Assembly (NCBI GenBank): GCA_900078375.1 | Contig: FLQS01000022.1 | Span: 1-64,000 of the forward strand | Direction of reading: 5' to 3' | Length of the DNA: 64,000 bases | From: an uncultured Mycobacterium sp. | GTDB taxonomy: Bacteria; Actinomycetota; Actinomycetes; Mycobacteriales; Mycobacteriaceae | In this document: in pieces, positions 1 through 9,819 of the stretch | Numbering within the stretch: the stretch's first letter is position 1 | Layout of the letters: every line of letters begins with the position of its first letter | Made by a program: the position numbers and the translations under genes | The notes under the pieces: model-generated | The model's input: only the letters and a program-made list of their open reading frames with translations | What the model was told of the DNA's origin: nothing | Database searches by the model: none

Positions 1-32
1 GCCCCAACCGGCACCCCCGCTCCAGTCACCAA

Positions 33-164
33 GCGCGCACGCTCACATGAGGCAACGAATCCCCCTACGCGCGCATCTTGACGTGAGGCAACACGGCGAC
101 AAGTTGCGCTGTGATGTCTCGGGACATCGGTGACGGTTCTGCATCAGGACATGGGTGACGGTTC
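33..164. repeat. Two sets of short direct repeats beyond the lgt stop
   Basis: The first 205 bases contain no convincing gene. Two repeat pairs are visible. One pair is at 33-56 and 69-92 (period 36), beginning GCGCGCA and ending TGAGGCAAC. The other is at 122-139 and 147-164 (period 25), with core GGACAT(C/G)GGTGACGGTTC, 17 of 18 bases identical. A small inverted repeat, GATGTC-TCGG-GACATC, lies at 113-128, about 80 bases past the lgt stop, and could form a weak terminator hairpin. The GGACATNGGTGAC pattern resembles sequences I remember beside IS481-like transposases, so an IS end or remnant is possible but not shown here. Confidence 0.4.
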
Positions 165-205
165 GGGTGGTCTTGGTACACGACAAGTTTCTGTCTTGCG
201 CAGAT

Positions 206-1459
206 TCAGTCGCGGTGGACTTCCACGCCCCACAGCACGCGGCGCACTACTGCGCGGAATTCACGACGCTGGGCCGGCGGCACTGCTGCCGCGACGGGCT
301 CCGGTTCAGCCTCGGATACCGGTTCGGCTTCAGGCTCGGGCTCGGATACCGGCTCAGGCTCAGCTTCCGGCTCAGGCTCAGGCTCAGCCTCGGGCTCCAC
401 CTCAGCCTCGGGCTCGGCTTCCGGCTCCGGTTCGGCCTCCTCGACATCGCCGACAGCGGCGGCGTCTTCGGGGTCATGTTCGGCGGCCACGCTCACCGCG
501 GCGGCGATACCACCACCCGTGGCAACGGCCACCAGATCCTCGGCCATCTTCTCGGCGGGCGATTCCTCTTCGGGCGGCCCACTGCTGGCCTGCTTGCCGG
601 CCAATGTGGTGGGATCCTCGCGACCCTTGGGCGCCAAGAGGATGTACACGATCGCGCCGATGAACACGAACACCGACGTGAACGAGTTAACCCGGATGCC
701 CGCGATGTGAGTAGCCGTGTCGTCGCGCAACAACTCAACCCAGAACCGGCCGACGCAGTAAGCCGCCACATACGTCGCGAACAGGCGCCCGTGACCGATC
801 TTGAATCGTCGGTCGAGGTAGATCAGGAAGAAGAACACCGCGAGGTTCCACACCAGCTCGTACAGGAACGTCGGCTGCACCACCGCGGCGACCTGCCCCG
901 TCGACACCCCGTCGAGAGAATGCACATCGACCATTCCGGACGAGTCGCGCCGGTAGAAGATCTCCATCCCCCACGGCACCGTCGTCTCACGGCCGTACAG
1001 CTCTTGGTTGAAATAGTTGCCGAGCCGGCCGATCGCCTGCGCCAGGATGATGCCCGGCGCTATGGCGTCGCCGAACGCCGGCAGCGGAATCCCCCTGCGC
1101 CGGCAGGCAATCCAGGAACCGACGCCGCCAAGCGCCACCGCGCCCCAGATCCCGAGGCCGCCGTCCCAGATTCGCAGCGCCGCGCCGATACCGGCGCCAC
1201 CCTCAGCGAAATACGTTCTCCAGTCGGTCATCAGGTGATAGAGCCGACCACCGACCAGACCGAACGGCACCGCCCACAACGCGATGTCGTAGATGACGCC
1301 CCGCTCGCCGCCCCGCGCCACCCACCGGCGGTCGCCGATCACCAGCGCGGCGATGATGCCCGCGATGATGCACAGCGCATAGGCCCGAAGCGGCACCGGG
1401 CCCAAATGCCACACACCTTGCGGCGGACTTGGGAAATAAGCCAAGACGGTTGTCGTCAC
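206..1459 (-). CDS. lgt: Prolipoprotein diacylglyceryl transferase
   Basis: Lgt moves the diacylglyceryl group of phosphatidylglycerol onto the lipobox cysteine of prolipoproteins, the first step of lipoprotein maturation in the plasma membrane. The protein is 417 residues. The family signature GRLGNYFNQE is at residues 144-153, within a multi-pass membrane core that ends near residue 280. The remaining ~135 residues form a hydrophilic tail dominated by Glu, Pro and Ala (EPEPEAEPEA-type repeats), long for the family but seen in mycobacterial homologues. The GTG start overlaps the trpA stop by four bases (GTGA), so lgt is probably the last gene of the trp transcript, the same arrangement as in M. 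tuberculosis. Confidence 0.95.
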   Translation of the reverse strand: MTTTVLAYFPSPPQGVWHLGPVPLRAYALCIIAGIIAALVIGDRRWVARGGERGVIYDIALWAVPFGLVGGRLYHLMTDWRTYFAEGGAGIGAALRIWDGGLGIWGAVALGGVGSWIACRRRGIPLPAFGDAIAPGIILAQAIGRLGNYFNQELYGRETTVPWGMEIFYRRDSSGMVDVHSLDGVSTGQVAAVVQPTFLYELVWNLAVFFFLIYLDRRFKIGHGRLFATYVAAYCVGRFWVELLRDDTATHIAGIRVNSFTSVFVFIGAIVYILLAPKGREDPTTLAGKQASSGPPEEESPAEKMAEDLVAVATGGGIAAAVSVAAEHDPEDAAAVGDVEEAEPEPEAEPEAEVEPEAEPEPEPEAEPEPVSEPEPEAEPVSEAEPEPVAAAVPPAQRREFRAVVRRVLWGVEVHRD

Positions 1460-2268
1460 GAGGCAGGCACCTTCTGTCGCACACCAACAGCCAGCTCTTC
1501 GGTCAGCGTCCGCACCGCCGCCAACCCGTCGGTCAGGGCCGACACTAACGCCGAACCCACGATCACACCGTCGGCGAACGCCGCGATCTCAGCGGCTTGC
1601 TCACGCGAGCGCACACCAAGCCCGACCCCAACCGGTATGTCCGAGATCTCCTTGACCCGCCTCACCAGTTCCGGCGCCGCACTGGACACCACGTCGCGCG
1701 CACCCGTCACACCCATGGTCGAAGCCGCGTAGACGAACCCGCGGGAGGCCTCCACCGTCTTGGCCAACCGCTCCGGGGTCGATGACGGCGCCACCAGGAA
1801 GATCCGATCCAAGTCGTGGGCCTCAGAAGCCGCCAGCCACTGATCGGCCTCGTCGGGAATGAGATCCGGAGTGACCATGCCCAGTCCCCCGGCCGCCGCG
1901 AGGTCGCGAGACCAGGCGTCAATCCCGTAGTGCAGCACGAGATTCCAGTATGTCATGACGACGGCATTACCACCCGCGGCACTGATGGCCTCCACCGCTC
2001 GCAGGGTATCGCGAACACGCACCCCGCCCTTCAGCGCGGCCTCCGTCGCAGTCGCGATCACCGGCCCGTCCATGCCGGGATCGGAATACGGAACACCGAC
2101 TTCGATGATGTCGCAACCGGATTCAACCAGCGCCACCATCGCATCGATCGACACATCAACAGCGGGATAGCCGGTCGGCAGATAGCCGATCAGAGCGGCC
2201 CGGCCCTCGTCGTGACAAGTCGCGAAGATCGAACCCAGCCGACCAGACTGGCTGTGCTGAACCGTCAT
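1456..2268 (-). CDS. trpA: Tryptophan synthase alpha subunit
   Basis: TrpA cleaves indole-3-glycerol phosphate to indole and glyceraldehyde-3-phosphate and channels indole to TrpB. The protein is 270 residues when started at the ATG at 2268, which overlaps the trpB stop as ATGA. A longer in-frame extension to 2307 lies inside trpB and is rejected. The [17 protein letters not shown] segment carries the catalytic Glu and Asp, and the C-terminal GVGLGVRS and GVIVGSALV phosphate-binding loops are present. It overlaps lgt downstream by four bases, indicating tight translational coupling. Confidence 0.95.
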   Translation of the reverse strand: MTVQHSQSGRLGSIFATCHDEGRAALIGYLPTGYPAVDVSIDAMVALVESGCDIIEVGVPYSDPGMDGPVIATATEAALKGGVRVRDTLRAVEAISAAGGNAVVMTYWNLVLHYGIDAWSRDLAAAGGLGMVTPDLIPDEADQWLAASEAHDLDRIFLVAPSSTPERLAKTVEASRGFVYAASTMGVTGARDVVSSAAPELVRRVKEISDIPVGVGLGVRSREQAAEIAAFADGVIVGSALVSALTDGLAAVRTLTEELAVGVRQKVPAS

Positions 2269-3536
2269 GAGGCTCCAGGGCCGGAGTCGTCGAACAGCCC
2301 GAACCACTTGGCGGCCGTCTCCACGTCCTTGTCACCGCGGCCAGACAGATTGACGAGGATGATCGCACCGGGACCCAGCTCGGCAGCCAGCTTTACCGCC
2401 CCGGCTACCGCGTGTGCCGATTCGATAGCCGGGATGATGCCCTCCAGGCGGCACAGCAGCCCGAAAGCGTCCATGGCCTCGACATCGGTGATCGGCTGGT
2501 ACTCGGTGCGACCGAGCTCCTTGAGGAAGGCATGCTCGGGGCCGACGCCGGGGTAGTCCAGCCCCGCCGAGATCGAGTGCGACTCGATGGCCTGGCCGTC
2601 GTCGTCCTGCAGAAGATACGAGTACGAACCCTGAAACGCCCCCGGCGTCCCTCCGGTGAAAGTTGCTGCGTGCCTGCCTGTTTCGACTCCGTCGCCCGCC
2701 GCCTCGAAACCCACGAGGCGCACAGAGACATCGTCGATGAACCGGTGGAAGATGCCGATCGCATTGGAACCGCCACCCACGCAGGCGGCCACCGCATCGG
2801 GCAGCCGGCCGGCCTGCGCCAGAATCTGCGTCCTGGCCTCGAGGCCGATGATGCGCTGGAAGTCGCGCACCATCGTCGGGAACGGATGCGGCCCGGCGGC
2901 GGTGCCGAAGCAGTAGTAGGTGCGGTCGGCGTTGGTAACCCAGTCTCGGAAGGCCTCGTTGATGGCGTCCTTGAGCGTCTTGGACCCGGACTCCACCGAC
3001 ACGACCTCGGCGCCCAGCAGCCGCATCCGCGCCACGTTCAGCGCCTGGCGCGCGGTGTCCACCGCACCCATGTAGATCACGCACTCCAGACCGAGCAGCG
3101 CGCAGGCCGTCGCGGTCGCTACACCGTGTTGACCGGCACCGGTCTCGGCGATCACTCGGGTCTTGCCCATCTGCTGGGCCAGCAGCGCCTGACCCAGCAC
3201 GTTGTTGATCTTGTGCGCGCCGGTGTGGTTGAGGTCTTCGCGTTTGAGGAACACCCGAGCCCCGCCGAGGTGCTCGCTGAGCCGGACCGCCTCGTAGAGC
3301 GGCGACGGACGCCCGGCGTAGTGCGTCTGCAGGTTGTCGAGCCGATCCAGGAATTCCTGGTCGGTGCGGGCCTTTTCGTAGGCGGCCGTCACCTCTTCGA
3401 TGACGGCCATCAGCGCCTCGGGCACATACCGTCCGCCGAATACTCCGAAGTGCCCGCGGGCGTCGGGATCGTGCGCCGTCGGCTCGGCGACAGCCGCACT
3501 CGTGCGCGGCATGTTCGGGGTAGAGGTATCAGCCAC
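2265..3536 (-). CDS. trpB: Tryptophan synthase beta subunit
   Basis: TrpB is a PLP enzyme that condenses indole with L-serine to give tryptophan. The protein is 423 residues. The PLP lysine motif [14 protein letters not shown], the phosphate loop [10 protein letters not shown] and the [11 protein letters not shown] segment are all visible. The first ~25 residues are a non-conserved leader typical of actinobacterial TrpB. It lies three bases after trpC and overlaps trpA by four bases, inside the trpE...trpC-trpB-trpA-lgt transcript. Confidence 0.97.
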   Translation of the reverse strand: MADTSTPNMPRTSAAVAEPTAHDPDARGHFGVFGGRYVPEALMAVIEEVTAAYEKARTDQEFLDRLDNLQTHYAGRPSPLYEAVRLSEHLGGARVFLKREDLNHTGAHKINNVLGQALLAQQMGKTRVIAETGAGQHGVATATACALLGLECVIYMGAVDTARQALNVARMRLLGAEVVSVESGSKTLKDAINEAFRDWVTNADRTYYCFGTAAGPHPFPTMVRDFQRIIGLEARTQILAQAGRLPDAVAACVGGGSNAIGIFHRFIDDVSVRLVGFEAAGDGVETGRHAATFTGGTPGAFQGSYSYLLQDDDGQAIESHSISAGLDYPGVGPEHAFLKELGRTEYQPITDVEAMDAFGLLCRLEGIIPAIESAHAVAGAVKLAAELGPGAIILVNLSGRGDKDVETAAKWFGLFDDSGPGAS

Positions 3537-3539
3537 GAC

Positions 3540-4358
3540 TCAGCGAGCGGGTTTCGGGCAGGAGGGGTGCGCTCCGGCGGTCACCAGATCGGCGACGGCG
3601 CTGCGTGGATCCCCACTGGTTACCAGACCCTCACCGACCAGCACGGCGTCCGCGCCGGCGCCGGCATAGGCCAGCAGGTCGCCCGTTCCGCGAACTCCCG
3701 ATTCGGCGACCCGGATGGTGTCGGACGGCAGTCCCGGCGCGATGCGCGCGAAGCAGTCCCGGTCTACTTCCAGCGTCTTGAGGTTGCGGGCGTTCACACC
3801 GATCACCTTGGCGCCGGCCTGCAGCGCCCGGTCCGCCTCTTCCTCGGTGTGGACCTCGACCAGCGCGGTCATCCCCAGCGACTCGGTGCGCTCCAGAAAC
3901 GACTCCAGCGCCGGTTGCTCGAGGGCCGCGACGATCAGCAGGAGCATGTCCGCGCCGTGCGCCCTGGCCTCGTGGATCTGGTAGGGACGGACGATAAAGT
4001 CCTTGCGCAGCACCGGAATTCGAACAGCGGCACGCACCGCGTCCAGATCGGCCAGTGAGCCGTGGAAGCGACGCTCCTCGGTCAGCACGCTGATCACCCG
4101 GGCTCCGCCGCTCTCGTAGGCGTGGGCCAATTCGGCGGGATCGGCGATGTTGGCGAGTTGGCCCCGGGAAGGGCTGGCGCGCTTCACTTCGGCGATCACG
4201 GCGATGCCCGGCGCGCGGAGCGCGGCCAGTACGTTCAGCGGTGCCGGCGCCGCCTCGGCGGCCGCCTTGACCTCGGTCAAACTCACGATCGCCTCACGGG
4301 CGGCAACGTCTTCGCGCACTCCCTCGATGATGGAGTCGAGCACGGTTGCCGAACTCAT
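3540..4358 (-). CDS. trpC: Indole-3-glycerol phosphate synthase
   Basis: TrpC converts carboxyphenylaminodeoxyribulose phosphate to indole-3-glycerol phosphate. The protein is 272 residues from the ATG at 4358 ([10 protein letters not shown]). The longer frame to 4433 adds residues unlike the family. The motifs [21 protein letters not shown] and VGVNARNL mark the TIM-barrel IGPS family, and VAESGVRG precedes the C-terminal phosphate site. It is followed after three bases by trpB. A 78-base spacer separates it from the upstream membrane protein, with GAAGGG about ten bases before the start as a weak ribosome site. Confidence 0.95.
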   Translation of the reverse strand: MSSATVLDSIIEGVREDVAAREAIVSLTEVKAAAEAAPAPLNVLAALRAPGIAVIAEVKRASPSRGQLANIADPAELAHAYESGGARVISVLTEERRFHGSLADLDAVRAAVRIPVLRKDFIVRPYQIHEARAHGADMLLLIVAALEQPALESFLERTESLGMTALVEVHTEEEADRALQAGAKVIGVNARNLKTLEVDRDCFARIAPGLPSDTIRVAESGVRGTGDLLAYAGAGADAVLVGEGLVTSGDPRSAVADLVTAGAHPSCPKPAR

Positions 4359-4436
4359 ACGAACTTCGATCCCTTCTAGCGCCGTGACGTCTCGCTTGTG
4401 TCCTTGGAAGGGTAGTCGTAGTACGCCGCGCATTCG

Positions 4437-5036
4437 TCACCGACCCTCGGTGTCGGGGCGACCGTCTGTGGGATCGACACCCTCGTCGAGGGCGTCCCAT
4501 ATGCCCCGCTCCGAGATCGCCGGGTCGGCGTCCTCGCTGCGCGCGGCGCCGCGCCGGGCCGCCGGCGCGGCGTATTTGGCCGTCGCACCCCGTCCCGAGC
4601 CCGCCGAGCGCATCAGCAGCACAGCAGCCACCAGCGCACACACCGCCGCAGCGACGGTCAGTCCGGCACCGATGTACTGCCTGCTGCTGGCCACCAGCGA
4701 AGCGACCGGGAACTGGGCCAGCTCAGCGGCGCGGGGGCCGACGTCGGGCATGACGATCAGGCTGACGCCGAGGTATCCCAGCAGCAGCGTGACCACAGCG
4801 ACCAGCACGGCGACCGCCCGCAATCCCCAGCCCCGCACGGCCAGGCCGGCCACCGCCGCCGCGAGCAACAGCACGGCCAGCGGCAGCAGCGCATTGGACC
4901 AGCTGGCACCGGTCAGCGTGACGGTCTTGGGCTGGCCGAGGCCGTCGAACGACGTCACCGAGACCCACACCAGCCGCGAGCCGGCCCACAGCAGCACTGC
5001 GGAGACGACCAGCAGCAGCTGCCCGATGCGAATCAC
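4437..5036 (-). CDS. Trp-region conserved membrane protein (TIGR02234 type)
   Basis: This 199-residue protein has about four predicted membrane segments (near residues 5-20, 48-66, 70-96 and 120-142) and a hydrophilic, charged C-terminus of about 50 residues. It matches from memory the actinobacterial Trp-biosynthesis-associated membrane family between trpE and trpC (Rv1610 in M. tuberculosis). Its function is unknown; the position suggests a link with tryptophan or chorismate metabolism, perhaps transport or membrane tethering, but no catalytic motif is visible. The GTG start overlaps the trpE stop (GTGA). Confidence 0.85.
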   Translation of the reverse strand: MIRIGQLLLVVSAVLLWAGSRLVWVSVTSFDGLGQPKTVTLTGASWSNALLPLAVLLLAAAVAGLAVRGWGLRAVAVLVAVVTLLLGYLGVSLIVMPDVGPRAAELAQFPVASLVASSRQYIGAGLTVAAAVCALVAAVLLMRSAGSGRGATAKYAAPAARRGAARSEDADPAISERGIWDALDEGVDPTDGRPDTEGR

Positions 5037-6553
5037 GGTGCGCCCAGCGTTTCCGCGGCCGCGATCGCGCTGAGCACCGCCTTGGCTTTGTTGGATGCCT
5101 CGGTGTACTCGTACGGACCGTTCGAGTCGGCCACCACGCCGCCGCCGGCCTGCACGTAGGCGGTGCCTTTGCTCATCAGGGCGGTGCGGATCGCGATCGC
5201 GAAGTCGGCGTTACCGGCGAAGTCCAGATACCCGACGACCCCGCCGTAGAGGCCGCGACGGGTCTTCTCGACCTCTTCGATGAGTTCCATCGCGCGCACC
5301 TTCGGCGCACCCGTGAGCGTGCCGGCCGGGAAACACGCCGTGACCGCGTCGAGCGCCGTGCGGCCGTCGGCCAGCAGGCCGGTAACCGTGGACACCAGAT
5401 GCATGACGTGGCTGTAGCGCTCAATGTGGCTGTAGTCCTCGACCCGCACGGTGCCCGGCACGCAAACCCGGCCGAGGTCGTTGCGGCCGAGATCGACCAG
5501 CATCAGGTGCTCGGCGCGTTCCTTCTCGTCGGCCAGCAGCTCCTTTTCCAGCAGCTGGTCTTCCTCCTCGGTCTGACCGCGCCACCGGGTTCCGGCGATC
5601 GGATGGGTTGTGGCCCAGCCGTCCTTGACCGTCACCAACGCCTCCGGACTGGAGCCGACGATCGAAAATGCCGTTCCCCCAGTCTCATCCGGGATGTGCA
5701 GCAGATACATGTACGGGCTGGGGTTGGTGACCCGCAGCATCCGATACACATCAATGGGATCAGCTCGGGTGGTCAGTTCAAACCGCTGGGACGGCACCAC
5801 CTGGAAGGCCTCACCAGCCTCGATCTCCTTCACCAGCCGCTCGACGATCGCGCTGTATTCCTCGGGAGTGCGCTGGGAGCGGGGCTGAGGTTGGGGCCGG
5901 GAGAACGTCGCGACGCTCGACGACAGCGGCTGGCTCAGCGCCTCGGTCATCACATCGAGGCGAGCGACGGCGTCGTCGTAGGCCCAGTCGACACGTTCGT
6001 CGGTTCCGTTCCAGTTCACCGCGTTGGCGATCAGGGTGATGGTGCCCTCGTGATGGTCGACGGCGGCCAGATCGGTGGCCAGCAGCAGCAGCATGTCGGG
6101 CAACCCGAGATCGTCGACGGCCAGCTGCGGCAGCCGTTCCAGGCGCCGAACGAAGTCGTAGGCGAAGAACCCGACCATGCCACCCGACAGCGGCGGCATT
6201 CCCGCGAGCGGCCCCGTGGACAGCAGTGCCATCGTCTGGCGCAGCGCCTCAAGCGGGTCGCCGCCGGTCGGGGCGTCCTGTGGGGTGGCGCCGAGCCAGA
6301 CGGCTTCCCCCTCGCGGACGGTCAATGCCGACGGCGCCCCCGCCCCGATGAACGACCAGCGTGACCACGACCGACCGTTCTCGGCGGATTCGAGCAGGAA
6401 GGTTCCGGGCCGGTTGGCAGCCAATTTCCGGTACGCCGACAACGGTGTCTCGCTGTCCGCGAGCACCTTGCGGGTCACCGGCACCACGCGATGTTCGGCG
6501 GCCAGCGCACGGAACTCCTCGCGGGTGGTGGTGGCGGCGAGGTTGGATTGCAC
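5033..6553 (-). CDS. trpE: Anthranilate synthase component I
   Basis: TrpE makes anthranilate from chorismate with ammonia delivered by a glutamine amidotransferase (TrpG), which is not in this window. The protein is 506 residues. The chorismate-binding core contains [25 protein letters not shown] and [17 protein letters not shown]. The GTG at 6553 is chosen because GGGAGGA sits seven bases upstream (6567-6561). The frame stays open far upstream, but that extension lies antisense to the peroxiredoxin gene. It heads the trp operon, which lacks trpD, trpG and trpF. Confidence 0.95.
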   Translation of the reverse strand: MQSNLAATTTREEFRALAAEHRVVPVTRKVLADSETPLSAYRKLAANRPGTFLLESAENGRSWSRWSFIGAGAPSALTVREGEAVWLGATPQDAPTGGDPLEALRQTMALLSTGPLAGMPPLSGGMVGFFAYDFVRRLERLPQLAVDDLGLPDMLLLLATDLAAVDHHEGTITLIANAVNWNGTDERVDWAYDDAVARLDVMTEALSQPLSSSVATFSRPQPQPRSQRTPEEYSAIVERLVKEIEAGEAFQVVPSQRFELTTRADPIDVYRMLRVTNPSPYMYLLHIPDETGGTAFSIVGSSPEALVTVKDGWATTHPIAGTRWRGQTEEEDQLLEKELLADEKERAEHLMLVDLGRNDLGRVCVPGTVRVEDYSHIERYSHVMHLVSTVTGLLADGRTALDAVTACFPAGTLTGAPKVRAMELIEEVEKTRRGLYGGVVGYLDFAGNADFAIAIRTALMSKGTAYVQAGGGVVADSNGPYEYTEASNKAKAVLSAIAAAETLGAP

Positions 6554-6594
6554 GGATACATCCTCCCAGACCCGCTGGCCTGGTTTGACCGGCG

Positions 6595-6600
6595 TAGCCT
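6595..6600 (+). promoter_or_regulatory. -10 hexamer for leaderless bcp
   Basis: TAGCCT fits the mycobacterial TANNNT -10 consensus and ends seven bases before the bcp ATG at 6608. Transcription would start at or next to the start codon, and no ribosome site is visible. The 54-base gap to trpE must hold both divergent promoters. Confidence 0.5.
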
Positions 6601-6607
6601 GCTCCCC

Positions 6608-7063
6608 ATGAAACGTGGAGACCGGGTTGCGGACTTCGAACTGCTGGATCAGACCGGCACCGTGCGCTCGCTGACGAGCCTGCTGGCCGATGGGCCGATC
6701 GTGCTGTTCTTCTACCCCGCCGCGATGACCCCCGGCTGCACCAAGGAAGCCTGTCATTTCCGCGACCTGGGCTCCGAGTTCGCCGCGTTGGGTGCCAGCC
6801 GGGTCGGTATCAGCACCGATCCGGTCGAAAAACAGGCCCGATTCGCCGACTCCCAGAGTTTCGACTACCCGCTGCTGTCCGACGCCGACGGTGCGGTCGC
6901 GACGGCGTTCGGCGTCAAGCGCGGGTTGCTGGGCAAGCTCATCCCGGTCAAGCGCACGACGTTCGTGATCGACACCGACCGCACGGTGGTGGAGGTCATT
7001 TCCAGCGAGGTCAACATGGACGCCCACGCCGACAAGGCACTTGAGGTGCTCAAGTCGCGTTGA
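6608..7063 (+). CDS. bcp: Thioredoxin-dependent peroxiredoxin (BCP/PrxQ)
   Basis: This thiol peroxidase reduces hydrogen peroxide and organic hydroperoxides. The protein is 151 residues, normal for the PrxQ class. The motif [14 protein letters not shown] holds the peroxidatic Cys44 and a candidate resolving Cys49 five residues later, the atypical two-cysteine arrangement of BCP proteins. It starts at the ATG at 6608 ([10 protein letters not shown]); the frame upstream overlaps trpE antisense. It is divergent from trpE and followed 22 bases later by an ABC ATPase. The same neighbour of trpE (bcpB) exists in M. tuberculosis. Confidence 0.92.
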   Translation: MKRGDRVADFELLDQTGTVRSLTSLLADGPIVLFFYPAAMTPGCTKEACHFRDLGSEFAALGASRVGISTDPVEKQARFADSQSFDYPLLSDADGAVATAFGVKRGLLGKLIPVKRTTFVIDTDRTVVEVISSEVNMDAHADKALEVLKSR

Positions 7064-7085
7064 CCTCCTTGAAGGAGTCGTACTC

Positions 7086-7883
7086 GTGACGCCGGTCCTC
7101 GAGCTCCGCGATGTGACATTCCGCCGCAACGGCAAGCAGATCATCGACGGCATCTCGCTGACCGTTCAGGCGGGCGAACACTGGGCGCTGTTGGGGCCCA
7201 ACGGCGCCGGCAAGAGCACGCTGCTCGGGTTCTGCGCCGCAGTGACGTTTCCCACCACGGGCGCGGTCAACATCCTCGGCAGTCAAATGGGACGTACGGA
7301 CCTGGCCGCGCTGCGCCGGTCGATCGGACACGTGAATCCCCGTCACCGGCTGCAGTATTCGCTGACCGTGCGCGAGGTGGTGCTGACCGGCATCACGGCC
7401 ACCATCGACCTCCCGATGCGCTGGACGCCGAGCCCGGCCGAGAGCGAGCGGGCCGACGCAATGATCGCCGCGGTGGGCATGACGCGCAAGGGCGACGATG
7501 TGTGGCCGACGCTATCGCAGGGCGAGCGGGGCCTCGCTCTCATTGCGCGGGCACTGGTGTCGGAACCCGATCTGCTTCTGCTCGACGAACCGACGACCGG
7601 GCTGGATGTCGCGGCGCGCGAGCAACTGCTCGAGACGATCGACTCCCTCGACCGGACGCACCCCGAAGTCGCCTCGATCCTGGTGACCCATCACCTAGAA
7701 GAGTTGCCGACGACCACGACGCACGCCTTGCTGATCGCCGAGGGCCGCACCGTGGCCAGCGGCCCTGCCCGCGAGACGATTTCGACCGACAACGTCACGA
7801 CCGCGTTCGCACACCCGATCGCGGTGGGCTACGACGAGGGCCGGTGGACCGCACGGGCCAAGGCGGCCGCGATCGACGTCTAG
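7086..7883 (+). CDS. Orphan ABC transporter ATP-binding protein
   Basis: This 265-residue ABC ATPase has Walker A GPNGAGKS (residues 37-44), signature LSQGE (143-147), Walker [11 protein letters not shown] (163-172) and an H-loop LVTHH. The GTG at 7086 is preceded by GAAGGAG with an eight-base gap, better than the upstream in-frame start inside bcp. No permease or binding protein lies nearby, so the substrate is unknown. Overall it resembles the ModF/iron-type single ATPases of actinobacteria. It may be cotranscribed with bcp, and its 3' end overlaps hisI by four bases tail to tail. Confidence 0.85.
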   Translation: MTPVLELRDVTFRRNGKQIIDGISLTVQAGEHWALLGPNGAGKSTLLGFCAAVTFPTTGAVNILGSQMGRTDLAALRRSIGHVNPRHRLQYSLTVREVVLTGITATIDLPMRWTPSPAESERADAMIAAVGMTRKGDDVWPTLSQGERGLALIARALVSEPDLLLLDEPTTGLDVAAREQLLETIDSLDRTHPEVASILVTHHLEELPTTTTHALLIAEGRTVASGPARETISTDNVTTAFAHPIAVGYDEGRWTARAKAAAIDV

Positions 7884-8227
7884 CCTTCCGGGGACAGCAG
7901 CTGGTCGGCGTCGAAGCAGCTGTGATCGCCGGTGTGGCAGGCCCCACCGACCTGGTCGACTTCCAGCAGCACCGCGTCGCCGTCACAGTCCAGCCGCACC
8001 GAATGCACGTGCTGGGTGTGACCGGACGTCGCGCCCTTGACCCAGTACTCACCGCGGGAGCGCGAGTAGTACGTGGCTTCCCGCGTCTGCAGTGTGCGTG
8101 CCAGCGCCTCGTCGTCCATCCACGCCACCATCAACACGTCGCCGGTGCCGCGCTCCTGCGCGATCGCCGCGAACAACCCGTTGGGGTCGCGCTTGAGCCG
8201 CTTGGCGATATCGGGATCGAGGCTCAT
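7880..8227 (-). CDS. hisI: Phosphoribosyl-AMP cyclohydrolase
   Basis: HisI opens the adenine ring of phosphoribosyl-AMP, the third step of histidine synthesis. The protein is 115 residues and monofunctional, with no HisE domain. The metal-site motifs [11 protein letters not shown] and CHTGDHSCF are present, with [11 protein letters not shown] in the middle as in the family. Its ATG overlaps the hisF stop by four bases, so it is the last gene of the his operon. HisE and HisG are not in this window. Confidence 0.95.
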   Translation of the reverse strand: MSLDPDIAKRLKRDPNGLFAAIAQERGTGDVLMVAWMDDEALARTLQTREATYYSRSRGEYWVKGATSGHTQHVHSVRLDCDGDAVLLEVDQVGGACHTGDHSCFDADQLLSPEG

Positions 8228-8997
8228 CTCACCACGATCCCCTCGCCGGCCATCGCTGCCTTCACCTCACCGATCGTCAGCTCGCGGAAGTGAAAGACGC
8301 TGGCCGCCAACACGGCATCAGCACCAGCCTCCACCGCGGGTGCGAAGTCGCTCACCGCACCAGCGCCGCCGCTGGCGATCACCGGCACCGTGACAGCCTT
8401 GCGCACCGCGCGCAGCATCTTCAGGTCGAAACCCGCCTTGGTGCCGTCAGCGTCCATCGAGTTCAGCAGGATCTCGCCGACCCCGAGTTCGGCTCCGCGC
8501 GTTGCCCATTCGACCGCGTCGATGCCGGTCCCCTGCCGGCCACCGTGGGTGGTGACCTCCCAGCCCGACGGGGTTGGCGCCGAACCGGCAGGCACGGTGC
8601 GGGCGTCGACCGACAACACGATGCACTGCGAGCCGAACTGGCGGGACAATTCGGCCAGCAGCTCCGGGCGGGCGATCGCGGCGGTGTTCACCGACACCTT
8701 GTCCGCGCCCGCACGCAGTAGCATGTCGACGTCGGCCACCGAGCGCACGCCGCCACCGACGGTGAGCGGGATGAAGACCTGCTCGGCGGTGCGGCGCACC
8801 ACGTCGAGCATCGTCGAGCGCCCCGACGAGGACGCCGTAACGTCCAGGAACGTCAGCTCGTCGGCGCCCTCGGCGTCGTAGGCGGCAGCGAGCTCGACGG
8901 GATCGCCCGCATCACGCAGGTTTTCGAAGTTCACACCCTTGACCACCCGGCCCGCATCGACGTCCAGGCAGGGAATCACACGTACCGCGACGTCCAT
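8224..8997 (-). CDS. hisF: Imidazole glycerol phosphate synthase, cyclase subunit
   Basis: HisF uses ammonia from HisH to convert PRFAR to imidazole glycerol phosphate and AICAR. The protein is 257 residues from the ATG at 8997. Catalytic Asp residues lie in [15 protein letters not shown] and in VLSVDART, and the barrel phosphate loops VGGGVRS and [10 protein letters not shown] are present. Its ATG shares one base with the impA stop (TAATG), giving reinitiation-type coupling. The frame upstream of 8997 is antisense noise inside impA. Confidence 0.96.
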   Translation of the reverse strand: MDVAVRVIPCLDVDAGRVVKGVNFENLRDAGDPVELAAAYDAEGADELTFLDVTASSSGRSTMLDVVRRTAEQVFIPLTVGGGVRSVADVDMLLRAGADKVSVNTAAIARPELLAELSRQFGSQCIVLSVDARTVPAGSAPTPSGWEVTTHGGRQGTGIDAVEWATRGAELGVGEILLNSMDADGTKAGFDLKMLRAVRKAVTVPVIASGGAGAVSDFAPAVEAGADAVLAASVFHFRELTIGEVKAAMAGEGIVVR

Positions 8998-9815
8998 TAC
9001 AGGTAATCCTCCGGTGGGCCGACCCTCTCCAGGATCTCCATGACATGGGCGTGCACGCCGGGTGCGGCGGCCAGCGCCGAGCGCGACGACGGGGTCCACG
9101 GCTGGCCGGACAGGTCGGTGACAATCCCGCCTGCGGCGCGCACCAGCGCCACGCCCGCCGCGTGGTCCCAGATGTGGTGGCCGAAACTGATGGCCGCGCC
9201 CATGACTCCGGCCGACACGTAGGCGATGTCGACGCCGGTGGCACCGTGCATCCGCAGCTTCGAGCAGACCCGGCTCAGGTTCTCCAGCACCGCAAGGCGA
9301 TAGCGGCCCGGGAACCGGCCCTGCCAGTCCACGTTGAATGTGCCGATGCCGACCACGCACTGCCCGATCTCGCCATGCCCGATCGGCGGCTGGGCGACGC
9401 CGTTGTAGTACACCGGTCCGCCCACCACCGCGCTGTAGCGCTGATCGGAGAACGGCAGCCAGGTCAGGCCCGCGACGGGTTCACCGTCGCGCAGCAGGCC
9501 CAGCAGGATCGCGGCCATCGGCGAGCCGGCAGCATAGTTAAACGTGCCGTCGATCGGGTCGAGCACCCATACCAGCGGGGAATCGATTGCGGCGCCGCCG
9601 AACTCCTCACCGTGCACACCGATCCCGGTGGCCGACTCCAGCGCCTGCACCACCTGCCGTTCGATGGCCAGGTCCACCTCGGTGGCGAAGTCGTTGCCCT
9701 TCTTCTGCACGGCAGACGCAGCCCGGTGCCCGGCGATGAACGGTTTGGACGCCTCGTCCAGGATCACTGCCGCCTGGGCCACCAGGGCCTCGAGGTCTCC
9801 CGACTGCACTGCCAT
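8997..9815 (-). CDS. impA: Inositol-monophosphatase-family phosphatase in the his operon
   Basis: This 272-residue metal-dependent phosphatase has the IMPase motifs GEE (near residue 71), [12 protein letters not shown] (about 83-94) and [15 protein letters not shown] (about 214-228). The family includes inositol monophosphatase and HisN-type histidinol-phosphate phosphatases. Sitting between priA and hisF, it is a natural candidate for histidinol-phosphate dephosphorylation, but the orthologue in M. tuberculosis is called impA and HisN activity there was assigned to another locus, so the substrate is left open. It follows priA after four bases. Confidence 0.88.
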   Translation of the reverse strand: MAVQSGDLEALVAQAAVILDEASKPFIAGHRAASAVQKKGNDFATEVDLAIERQVVQALESATGIGVHGEEFGGAAIDSPLVWVLDPIDGTFNYAAGSPMAAILLGLLRDGEPVAGLTWLPFSDQRYSAVVGGPVYYNGVAQPPIGHGEIGQCVVGIGTFNVDWQGRFPGRYRLAVLENLSRVCSKLRMHGATGVDIAYVSAGVMGAAISFGHHIWDHAAGVALVRAAGGIVTDLSGQPWTPSSRSALAAAPGVHAHVMEILERVGPPEDYL

Positions 9816-9819
9816 CGGG

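Noticed and set aside
206..480. Repetitive DNA at the lgt 3' end considered as a CRISPR or satellite repeat
   Set aside because: The repeats are codon-level Glu/Pro/Ala repeats in frame with lgt, with no constant repeat-spacer layout.
6554..6607. A trp attenuator or leader peptide before trpE
   Set aside because: Only 54 bases separate trpE from divergent bcp, with no Trp-codon run or alternative hairpins.
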